Shown: one piece after another, positions 1 through 5,440 of the stretch
Numbering within the stretch: the stretch's first letter is position 1
Layout of the letters: each line of letters begins with the position of its first letter
DNA from: an uncultured Saprospiraceae bacterium
Lineage (GTDB): Bacteria; Bacteroidota; Bacteroidia; Chitinophagales; Saprospiraceae
Direction: 5' to 3'
NCBI GenBank assembly: GCA_937930625.1
Contig: CALHBW010000215.1
Coordinates: 1-5,809, forward strand
DNA: 5,809 nt
The notes under the pieces: generated by a model
What the model saw: only the letters and a program-made list of their open reading frames with translations
Databases searched by the model: none
Told to the model about the DNA's origin: nothing
Program-made: the position numbers and the translations under genes

Positions 1-50
1 AAATTAAAAAAATAAAAGTATGTTTATTCTTAAAATCGGAAATCTGCCCC

Positions 51-111
51 GAATTTGACCTAAAACTCGTCAGACATTTTCAAAATGTCAGACGAGTTTT
101 AGGTCAAATTC
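51..111. repeat. Palindromic intergenic repeat, family A, copy 1
   Basis: This is a 61-bp near-perfect palindrome. Arms 51-80 and 82-111 are centred on C81, with 29 of 30 pairs complementary; the exception is A72 opposite A90. The core reads GTCAGACATTTT-C-AAAATGTCAGAC. Copies 2 (1113-1159) and 3 (1627-1659) share the core but have different, still self-complementary, outer arms. It has no T-run after the stem, so it is not a classical intrinsic terminator. It could be a REP-like or MITE-like element, or an RNA hairpin at a transcript end of an unseen upstream gene. Confidence 0.9.
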
Positions 112-209
112 AGACCGAAGCACCTATTTATAGTAAACAAAGATTTAATTTAACATTGTCAAACAAACTAACACAAATTGAAAAATATTAATTTTTTGTA
201 CAAATTATC

Positions 210-279
210 TCACGCAGAGGACGCAAAGTTCGCAGAGATAGACATATTTGATTATCAATCCTCCGCGCTCTCTGCGTGA
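210..279. repeat. CGCAGAG-type degenerate inverted repeat
   Basis: TCACGCAGAG (210-219) is exactly complementary to CTCTGCGTGA (270-279). Between them lie further degenerate GACGCAAAG/CGCAGAG words, then CTCCGCG. Possible outer ends ACAAATT (200-206) and AATTTGT (295-301) would make an element of about 102 bp. From memory, similar ACGCAGAG-rich intergenic repeats occur in many Bacteroidota and other genomes; that is recall, not a search. It lies in the leader of the glycosyltransferase gene. Confidence 0.7.
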
Positions 280-283
280 AAAC

Positions 284-291
284 TACTTTTG
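284..291 (+). promoter_or_regulatory. Candidate Bacteroidota -7 box (TACTTTTG)
   Basis: TACTTTTG fits the TAnnTTTG -7 consensus of the Bacteroidota primary sigma factor and would give a leader of about 65-70 nt before the ATG at 362. No TTTG-like -33 box is seen at the expected spacing of about 19-21 nt, so this rests on one 8-mer in A/T-rich DNA. Confidence 0.25.
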
Positions 292-361
292 TGCAATTTG
301 TCATACACACTCTTTTGTAGTCCATTCGACGAGTTCCAAGAAAATCCGTAATTTCGCCCCA

Positions 362-1087
362 ATGGAGATTTACAAATTATCTATCGTCATTCCGGTGTAC
401 AACGAAGCGCGTACTATCCACAAAATTTTGGATAAAGTCCGTGCTGTACAGCTCGTTAATGACATCGAAAAAGAACTGATTCTCGTGAATGATGCTTCTT
501 CTGATGATTCGGAAAGCGTTATCAATCAATATATTAGCGACCATCCTGACACCAATATGCAGTTTTATAGCCACGAAGTCAATCAAGGTAAAGGGGCGGC
601 TTTGCATACAGGCATCGCACATGCGACGGGTGAATACACGATTATTCAAGATGCTGATTTGGAATATGACCCGGAAGAATACAATGTTTTACTCAAACCT
701 ATTTTAAATGGTTTTGCGGATGTGGTGTATGGTTCGCGTTTTATGGGGGGCAACCCGCATCGCATTTTATTTTTCTGGCATTCGATAGGCAATAAATTCC
801 TGACTTTCCTCTCCAATATGTTTACCAATCTTAACCTGACCGACATGGAGACTTGTTATAAGTTGTTCAATACCAAGATGGTACAAGGTCTCAACCTCAA
901 AGAAAAACGCTTTGGATTTGAGCCGGAAGTCACTGCCAAAATCTCGCGTATTCCCAAAGTTCGCATTTACGAAGTCGGCATTTCCTACTACGGACGCACC
1001 TATGAGGAAGGGAAAAAAATTAATTGGCGCGATGGTTTTCGTGCGATTTATTGCATTGTAAAATATAATATTTTTTCGAGGAAATAA
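362..1087 (+). CDS. Family 2 glycosyltransferase, polyprenyl-phosphate/dolichol-phosphate mannose synthase-like
   Basis: This 241-residue GT-A fold enzyme probably transfers a sugar from a nucleotide-sugar to a polyprenyl phosphate at the cytoplasmic face of the membrane. Visible motifs are PVYNE (residues 11-15), the donor-binding VNDASSDDS (42-50), NQGKGAA (74-80), the metal-binding DAD (97-99) within QDADLEYDPEEY, TDMETCYK (160-167), and a C-terminal YYGRTYEEGKK block (209-219) typical of DPM1-like enzymes. There is no C-terminal pair of membrane helices as in GtrB/ArnC types; residues about 135-154 are hydrophobic and may touch the membrane. The start at 362 puts the first beta strand (KLSIVIPVYNE) right at the N terminus, as the family expects; the in-frame ATG at 248 lies in a repeat. 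The sugar donor (GDP-mannose or other) cannot be read from sequence. Same-strand genes for a lipoprotein and PyrC follow. Confidence 0.9.
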   Translation: MEIYKLSIVIPVYNEARTIHKILDKVRAVQLVNDIEKELILVNDASSDDSESVINQYISDHPDTNMQFYSHEVNQGKGAALHTGIAHATGEYTIIQDADLEYDPEEYNVLLKPILNGFADVVYGSRFMGGNPHRILFFWHSIGNKFLTFLSNMFTNLNLTDMETCYKLFNTKMVQGLNLKEKRFGFEPEVTAKISRIPKVRIYEVGISYYGRTYEEGKKINWRDGFRAIYCIVKYNIFSRK

Positions 1088-1112
1088 CACACAGTAATTT
1101 TCAAAATCGCTG

Positions 1113-1159
1113 CCCTAAAACTTGTCAGACATTTTCAAAATGTCTGACAAGTTTTAGGG
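1113..1159. repeat. Palindromic intergenic repeat, family A, copy 2
   Basis: This is a perfect 47-bp palindrome centred on C1136 (arms 1113-1135 and 1137-1159). It shares the GTCAGACATTTT core and the CTAAAACT arm with copy 1, but carries T1123-A1149 where copy 1 has C68-G94. The right arm reads GTCTGAC, so the A:A mismatch seen in copies 1 and 3 is repaired here. It begins 25 bp after the glycosyltransferase stop codon. The flanks also resemble copy 1 (AATCG...CTGCCC before it, AAATTCA after it), so the element may be longer than its palindrome. Confidence 0.9.
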
Positions 1160-1203
1160 TAAATTCAACTTCAAATTTAAATACAAATAAAATATTTTTA
1201 AAA

Positions 1204-1620
1204 ATGAAAAAAATAATCATACTCTTAGCTGGTCTCTCTATCATCTTCTCAAATTGCAAACCAAGTAATGATGCTATCCAACAAGAACTTGTGCGCGAAG
1301 TCATGGTCATTCACGATGAAGTGATGCCCAAAATGGATGATATTTACAAAGTCCAAAAACAATTAAGAGAAAGCGGAGCGGACATCAAAACCGGCGCATT
1401 AAGAAAAGAAATTGACGACCACATTCTTTCCCTCGAACAAGCCGGCGAAGGCATGATGGATTGGATGGCAAATCTAAAACTCCCTTCCGAAAATGACACG
1501 CGCACACACGAAGAAATTATGACCTATTTAGCCAAAGAAAAAATCGAAATACAACATGTGAGCGATGATATGAATGGCAGTATTGCAGCAGGGAAGGAGT
1601 TGTTGGAAAAATTGAAATAA
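1204..1620 (+). CDS. Small predicted lipoprotein, helical, function unknown
   Basis: This 138-residue protein has a lipoprotein-type signal peptide: MKK, a hydrophobic stretch (residues 4-15), then FSNC with Cys18 as the likely lipidated residue. The lipobox is relaxed, as is common in Bacteroidota. The mature part is predicted almost wholly helical and charged. Its recognisable features are EVMVIHDEVMPKMDDIYK (32-49), GMMDWMANL (83-91) and a C-terminal helix with HVSDDMNGSI (118-127). From memory, similar Bacteroidota proteins are labelled 'viral A-type inclusion protein', a name that conveys no function. It would be periplasm-facing or envelope-attached. It starts 116 bp after the glycosyltransferase and ends 55 bp before pyrC, so co-transcription is plausible. 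No Shine-Dalgarno is visible; the leader is A/T-rich. No catalytic motif is visible. Confidence 0.85.
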   Translation: MKKIIILLAGLSIIFSNCKPSNDAIQQELVREVMVIHDEVMPKMDDIYKVQKQLRESGADIKTGALRKEIDDHILSLEQAGEGMMDWMANLKLPSENDTRTHEEIMTYLAKEKIEIQHVSDDMNGSIAAGKELLEKLK

Positions 1621-1626
1621 TGACCA

Positions 1627-1659
1627 AGATGTCAGACATTTTAAAAATGTCAGACATCT
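1627..1659. repeat. Palindromic intergenic repeat, family A, copy 3
   Basis: This is a 33-bp palindrome centred on A1643 (arms 1627-1642 and 1644-1659), with one A:A mismatch (1634 and 1652) at the position equivalent to that in copy 1. The core matches the other copies, but the outer pairs are AGAT/ATCT instead of ACTC/GAGT. It begins 6 bp after the lipoprotein stop codon and ends 16 bp before the pyrC start, so it fills most of that gap. No T-tract follows. Confidence 0.9.
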
Positions 1660-1675
1660 ATTAGCGTGAATTTCC

Positions 1676-3007
1676 ATGAAAAGTATAATTATAAAAAACA
1701 CCCAAATCATCAATGAAGGGCGCATATTCGCCGGAGATGTATTGGTGAAAAATGGACGGATAGAACGAGTTGATAATCAAATAGATACCAATGCAGATGT
1801 CGTCATTGATGGTACGGGTAAATACCTCATGCCGGGCATTATCGACGACCAAGTACATTTTCGTGAGCCGGGTTTGACACACAAATCAGACCTCTATACC
1901 GAGCCGCGCGCAGCCGTAGCCGGAGGCACCACGTCGTACATGGAAATGCCCAATACGAAGCCCAATACCCTCACCCAAGAATTGCTGCAAGATAAGTACG
2001 ACATCGCTGCCCGAAAGTCGCTTGCGAATTACTCCTTTTTCATGGGTGCGTCGAATGATAATTTGGAAGAAGTCTTAAAAACGAATCCGAAAAACGTCTG
2101 TGGTATCAAGGCATTTATGGGCAGTAGTACGGGGAATATGTTGGTCGATAATCCTGTAACGCTTGACAAATTATTTTCAGAATGTCCGATGTTGATTGCC
2201 ACGCATTGCGAGGATGAAACGACGATTCGCGCCAATGTGGCTGCCTATCGCGAGCGTTACGGTGAGGATGTCCCGATTCGTTGTCATCCTGAAATACGAA
2301 ATGTGGAGGGTTGTTTGATTTCGTCAAGTCTTGCTGTCAAATTAGCGAAAAAACACGATACGCGATTGCATATTTTACATATTTCTACAAAAGATGAATT
2401 AGATTTATTTCGTAATGATATTCCCCTGAAAGAGAAAAGAATAACATCTGAAGTGTGTGTACATCATCTCCATTTCAATGCCGGTCAATACGACGAACTC
2501 GGCACAAAAATCAAGTGCAATCCTGCGATAAAAGACACGACACATCAAGTCGCACTTTTTCCTGCTTTATTGGATAATCGCCTTGACATCATCGCTACCG
2601 ATCACGCACCACATACGCGCGAGGAGAAGGCAAATACCTATTTCAAAGCTCCGTCCGGTTTACCGCTTGTGCAGCACTCGCTGAATGTGATGTTGGAGTT
2701 TTATCATCAAAGAAAAATTACCTTAGAACGCATCGTGGAAAAGATGTGTCATGCCCCTGCCGACTGCTTTCGCGTACATGAGCGCGGCTACATCCGCGAG
2801 GGCTATCATGCCGACCTTGCGCTGGTGGATTTGGACTATCATTGGACGGTCAACCCACAAAATATTCACTATAAATGTGGGTGGTCGCCATTGGAAGGAA
2901 CGACGTTCAAAGGGCGCGTGACGCATACGATTGTAAGCGGACATTTGGCATATGCTGATGGTGTTTTTGATGAAAGCGAGCAAGGGAAGCGATTGGAATT
3001 TGAGTAA
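1676..3007 (+). CDS. pyrC: Dihydroorotase
   Basis: This 443-residue amidohydrolase catalyses the reversible cyclisation of N-carbamoyl-L-aspartate to L-dihydroorotate, step three of de novo UMP synthesis, in the cytoplasm. The N-terminal beta-sandwich (about 1-52) is followed by the barrel. Metal and active-site motifs seen are DDQVHFREPG (57-66), GIKAFMG with Lys145 as the probable carboxylated lysine, ATHCE with His177, LHILH with His232/His235, and ATDHAPH with Asp309. NPAIK (282-286) and SGLPLVQHS (327-335) are also present. The barrel ends before GWSPLEG (402-408). Gln59 stands where most dihydroorotases have the first His of HxH; from memory, the Porphyromonas and other Bacteroidota enzymes share this, so it is probably a lineage trait. 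The length fits the family. The start is 16 bp after palindrome copy 3, with no Shine-Dalgarno. The gene converges on the minus-strand oxidoreductase. Confidence 0.95.
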   Translation: MKSIIIKNTQIINEGRIFAGDVLVKNGRIERVDNQIDTNADVVIDGTGKYLMPGIIDDQVHFREPGLTHKSDLYTEPRAAVAGGTTSYMEMPNTKPNTLTQELLQDKYDIAARKSLANYSFFMGASNDNLEEVLKTNPKNVCGIKAFMGSSTGNMLVDNPVTLDKLFSECPMLIATHCEDETTIRANVAAYRERYGEDVPIRCHPEIRNVEGCLISSSLAVKLAKKHDTRLHILHISTKDELDLFRNDIPLKEKRITSEVCVHHLHFNAGQYDELGTKIKCNPAIKDTTHQVALFPALLDNRLDIIATDHAPHTREEKANTYFKAPSGLPLVQHSLNVMLEFYHQRKITLERIVEKMCHAPADCFRVHERGYIREGYHADLALVDLDYHWTVNPQNIHYKCGWSPLEGTTFKGRVTHTIVSGHLAYADGVFDESEQGKRLEFE

Positions 3008-3026
3008 GGCATCTTACTTATCCAAT
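2992..3026. terminator. Candidate bidirectional hairpin over two convergent stop codons
   Basis: ATTGGA (2992-2997) pairs with TCCAAT (3021-3026). Inside it, AGTAAG (3003-3008) pairs with CTTACT (3013-3018) around a GCAT loop, with a T-A and a G-T pair extending the inner stem and a 3-nt bulge (2998-3000). The pyrC stop (3005-3007) and the oxidoreductase stop (3014-3016 on the minus strand) sit in opposite arms of the inner stem. No strong T-tract follows on either strand, so termination activity is unproven. Confidence 0.35.
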
Positions 3027-4492
3027 TTCATCTTCTTATACGCCACAATTCCACTCAAACAAGCTCCCGGAATCCCCTGTCCCGGATAAGTCGTATCGCC
3101 GCAAACGTAAGCATTTTTGGCAAGTCGCGCATCGTTCATTGCCCAGGGTTTGATGCGGAGATATTGCGGATAGCCGCCTACGAAACCATATTTGCGCCCC
3201 GTCCAACCTTCCCACGCACGCGGCGAGGAGGAGTGCGTGTAAGCGATATTTTCTTTTAGGAGAAAACCCTTTTTTACCAACAAATCTGTGACCGCCGTTT
3301 CAATTTTTTTTGTATCAAAATGATAATTTTTTTCGGGGTGAAAAATATGAGTACTCACCGACATGACGGACATGCCTTCGGGCGTGCGAGTCCTGTCTGA
3401 AGGGTGATTCAAGCTGATGAAAATACTATCCGAATTAATAATTGGTAGTCGCTCATCTACGTGAATTTGGTGGTGAATACAGTCGAAATCCCGATGCGCT
3501 TTGAAGCCGATACCCATGCTAAATGCACTGACCAATTGCTTGGATTCGAGGAGTGATTTGCGTTCGGTTTTACCGGATTTCCAGAGGTCGAGGGTGTTGT
3601 TGAGTGGAATGCCGGAGACGATTTGTTTGGCTTTCAGTTGAATAGACTGATTTCGGTGCGTGGCTTCGATTTGATAGTGACCATTCGGCTGATGAATGGC
3701 TTGTACCTCGGTGCGATTGAAGATTGTACTACCTTGATTTTCAATATATTCACATAATGGCTGCACCAAATTTATCAAACCACCTTCCACGTAATAATTT
3801 CCATAATTGGTATAACACAAAGCAGTCGCGCCAAACAAAATATTGACTTCTTCAATGCGATTTTGTGCGGTAATCAGGAGTTGTTCATTTACAAAATCAA
3901 CAAATTTTTTATTCGTTAATAAATTGTATTTCGCTAACATTTTTTTCATAGAAAAAAACGCAGACGGTACATAAGGCAGGTCTTTCGGAGTGAATTTTTT
4001 TAACATCGGAAAAAGGTCGCGCATACGCGAAGGCGGAAAACTCAAATACCGCAAAGATGCCGACCACACAAAGCGGCTAACGCGATAACAATGTTCCCAA
4101 AAATCACGCTGTCCCTGCTTGCCGAATACCCGTTCTGCCTCACCAATCCAAGCCTCCAAATCGTGAAATCGTGTCACAGTTTCTCCGGTATTCAGATGCA
4201 CTTTCATGGGAATTTCTAATTGCTGTGCATTGATATTGATACCCGTTTCATCCAACAAATACCGTAGCGGCATATCCTCATCCAAGCCTACCAAAGTCGT
4301 TGCACCCGCTTCAAAAACATAACCTTTTCGATAGTACGAACTCACACACCCGCCGGGCAATAAATTTCGCTCGACCACAGCCACATCTGCCCCATCACGA
4401 GCCAATAAACATGCCGTTGTGAGACTGCCCATTCCGCTACCTATGACGATGACATCGTATGTTTTGTTTAATTTTTGTTGAATATTTTTCAT
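3014..4492 (-). CDS. FAD-dependent oxidoreductase, CrtI/CRTISO/RetSat-like
   Basis: This 492-residue flavoprotein belongs to the phytoene desaturase superfamily, whose members desaturate, isomerise or saturate carotenoid/retinoid polyenes or related lipids. Evidence is the N-terminal Rossmann dinucleotide fold YDVIVIGSGMGS (12-23) with Glu41 for the ribose, PGG (46-48), FEAGATTLVGL (60-70), the conserved WEGWTG (427-432), and the C-terminal FAD motif GDTTYPGQGIPG (465-476). The N-terminal block resembles CRTISO/RetSat-type proteins more than classical CrtI, but the exact reaction cannot be assigned. No carotenoid gene (phytoene synthase, cyclase) is nearby, so it is an orphan here. Only 11 residues precede the first beta strand, which supports the start at 4492. 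It converges on pyrC with 6 bp between stops and is divergent from folE. An operator-like palindrome lies 20 bp upstream of its start codon. Confidence 0.88.
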   Translation of the reverse strand: MKNIQQKLNKTYDVIVIGSGMGSLTTACLLARDGADVAVVERNLLPGGCVSSYYRKGYVFEAGATTLVGLDEDMPLRYLLDETGININAQQLEIPMKVHLNTGETVTRFHDLEAWIGEAERVFGKQGQRDFWEHCYRVSRFVWSASLRYLSFPPSRMRDLFPMLKKFTPKDLPYVPSAFFSMKKMLAKYNLLTNKKFVDFVNEQLLITAQNRIEEVNILFGATALCYTNYGNYYVEGGLINLVQPLCEYIENQGSTIFNRTEVQAIHQPNGHYQIEATHRNQSIQLKAKQIVSGIPLNNTLDLWKSGKTERKSLLESKQLVSAFSMGIGFKAHRDFDCIHHQIHVDERLPIINSDSIFISLNHPSDRTRTPEGMSVMSVSTHIFHPEKNYHFDTKKIETAVTDLLVKKGFLLKENIAYTHSSSPRAWEGWTGRKYGFVGGYPQYLRIKPWAMNDARLAKNAYVCGDTTYPGQGIPGACLSGIVAYKKMKLDK

Positions 4493-4512
4493 AAAAAGTT
4501 AAACAAAATATT

Positions 4513-4531
4513 GTTTTTGATGTTCAAAAAC
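4513..4531. promoter_or_regulatory. Operator-like palindrome upstream of the oxidoreductase
   Basis: GTTTTTGA-TGT-TCAAAAAC is a perfect 8-bp inverted repeat with a 3-bp spacer. It overlaps a second one, AAACAA-AATA-TTGTTT (4501-4516). Both sit between 8 and 39 bp upstream of the oxidoreductase start on the minus strand. Size and place suit a dimeric repressor site or a small leader hairpin. A/T-rich DNA gives such palindromes by chance quite often. Confidence 0.35.
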
Positions 4532-4580
4532 GCTGATAGGGTGATAATAAGATTGCTCAAATTTTTATCCGGTGAATGGT

Positions 4581-4718
4581 TGAACCACAAAGCTCACTAA
4601 GAACACGAAAGCAATTTTAACGCGAAAAGAACACAAGATTAATAAAAAAATTTCTGTTATCTCTTCGTTTACTTTTGCGTCTGTTTAGTTTCGTGTCCTT
4701 TGTGTTCTTAGTGGTTCA
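4581..4718. repeat. ACCACAAAG/AAGAACAC-type long inverted repeat
   Basis: TGAACCAC (4581-4588) and TAAGAACAC (4598-4606) are matched in inverse order by GTGTTCTTAGTGGTTCA (4702-4718). The left arm has an extra 9 bp (4589-4597) between its two blocks. Further degenerate words such as AAAGAACACAAG (4626-4637) and TTTCGTGTCCTTTGTG (4690-4705) fill the inside, around an A/T-rich centre. Similar CACAAAG/AAGAACAC intergenic elements are, from memory, widespread in Bacteroidota. It occupies more than half of the divergent spacer between the oxidoreductase and folE. No open frame or transposase is inside. Confidence 0.75.
4670..4677 (+). promoter_or_regulatory. Candidate -7 box (TACTTTTG) for folE
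   Basis: TACTTTTG matches TAnnTTTG and would start a transcript with a leader of about 60 nt before the folE ATG. It is the same 8-mer as at 284-291. No good -33 TTTG lies at standard spacing; TTTCTG at 4651-4656 is the nearest and too close. The box lies inside the inverted repeat 4581-4718, so the repeat may carry the promoter. Confidence 0.25.
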
Positions 4719-4744
4719 GCCTCGTACCAACTTGCTATATTGCT

Positions 4745-5440
4745 ATGAATGCAGAAAAGATTATGTCGAAAAGAAACGGTCATCATGTGAATGAAACAAC
4801 ACTACATGTAATCGGTGATGACCATGTGGGAACTGCCTACGATACCCCAATGCGCGAGGACGCCCATGACCTGAGTGATGATGAAAAAATGGACAAAATC
4901 GCCGCCAACTTCCGGGAAATCATGAACACACTCGGACTCGACCTCACCGACGACAGCCTCAACGGTACGCCCCGTCGCGTAGCCAAGATGTTTGTCAAAG
5001 AAATCTTCAAAGGACTCCACCCCGATAATAAACCTGCCTCCACGCTTTTCGACAATAAGTATCAATACAAACAGATGCTTATTGAGAAGTCGATACCTGT
5101 ACAATCGACTTGTGAGCATCACTTTTTGCCCATTTATGGCAAGGCGCACATTGCGTATATTTCGAGTGGAAAAGTGATTGGTTTGTCGAAATTAAATCGG
5201 ATTGTGGACTACTACGCACGTCGTCCGCAAGTGCAAGAGCGATTGACAATTCAAATTGCAAATGAATTGAAGAAGATCTTGAAAACCAATGATGTAGCTG
5301 TTTATATCGACGCAAAACACATGTGTGTATCTGCACGAGGCATCGAACATCACGGATGTAGTACAGTCACTTCAGAGTATGGTGGCAAATTTTTAAATGA
5401 AAATACCCGCGCTGAATTTCTTGCTGCTATTGGCTCGTGA
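4745..5440 (+). CDS. folE: GTP cyclohydrolase I (FolE1)
   Basis: This 231-residue enzyme converts GTP to 7,8-dihydroneopterin triphosphate and formate, the first step of folate synthesis and an entry to other pterins and queuosine. It is a cytosolic homodecamer in the known family. The zinc ligands are Cys123, His126 and Cys194, with His125 and His192 as catalytic residues, in STCEHHF (121-127) and KHMCVSARGI (191-200). The offset of 13 from E. coli FolE holds at all of these (C110, H112, H113, H179, C181), and also for GLSK (146-149) and RPQVQERLT (160-168). The N-terminal 45 or so residues are polar and His/Asp-rich; an internal Met7 (ATG at 4763) is an alternative start. No Shine-Dalgarno is seen. 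The TGA stop is part of the repeat unit that begins the following array. It is divergent from the oxidoreductase, and the SDR gene follows on the same strand. Confidence 0.96.
   Translation: MNAEKIMSKRNGHHVNETTLHVIGDDHVGTAYDTPMREDAHDLSDDEKMDKIAANFREIMNTLGLDLTDDSLNGTPRRVAKMFVKEIFKGLHPDNKPASTLFDNKYQYKQMLIEKSIPVQSTCEHHFLPIYGKAHIAYISSGKVIGLSKLNRIVDYYARRPQVQERLTIQIANELKKILKTNDVAVYIDAKHMCVSARGIEHHGCSTVTSEYGGKFLNENTRAEFLAAIGS

Larger units (their letters stand above)
1..361. other. Non-coding leader region upstream of the GT2 gene
   Basis: No credible gene is seen in this stretch. It is A/T-rich and holds, in order, a 61-bp palindrome (51-111), an A/T-rich stretch without recognisable signals (about 112-199), a CGCAGAG-type inverted repeat (210-279) and a possible -7 promoter box (284-291). 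An open frame in phase with the glycosyltransferase runs back to an ATG at 248. That start lies inside the inverted repeat, and the extra 38 residues do not look like part of the family, so I treat them as untranslated. Confidence 0.7.

Noticed and set aside
51..111. Insertion sequence end or MITE
   Set aside because: No transposase, no paired distant inverted end and no clear target-site duplication can be seen in the window, so only 'palindromic repeat' is claimed.
248..361. N-terminal extension of the glycosyltransferase
   Set aside because: It is encoded partly by an inverted repeat, does not resemble the family, and would displace the usual N-terminal beta strand by 38 residues.
767..1090. 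Minus-strand frame of 107 codons over the glycosyltransferase
   Set aside because: It is antisense to a gene with complete family motifs, its translation shows no motif, and there is no supporting context.
1113..1659. Palindromes as classical intrinsic terminators
   Set aside because: The stems are strong, but no T-tract follows any of the three; the T-runs are at the hairpin tips. Termination by structure remains possible but is not shown.
4493..4744. Riboswitch or small RNA gene in the divergent spacer
   Set aside because: I see no recognisable aptamer core or terminator; the structure present is explained by the inverted repeat and the short palindromes.
4802..5149. Minus-strand frame of 115 codons over folE
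   Set aside because: It is a shadow of the folE coding frame; the FolE residues in this stretch are the conserved ones.
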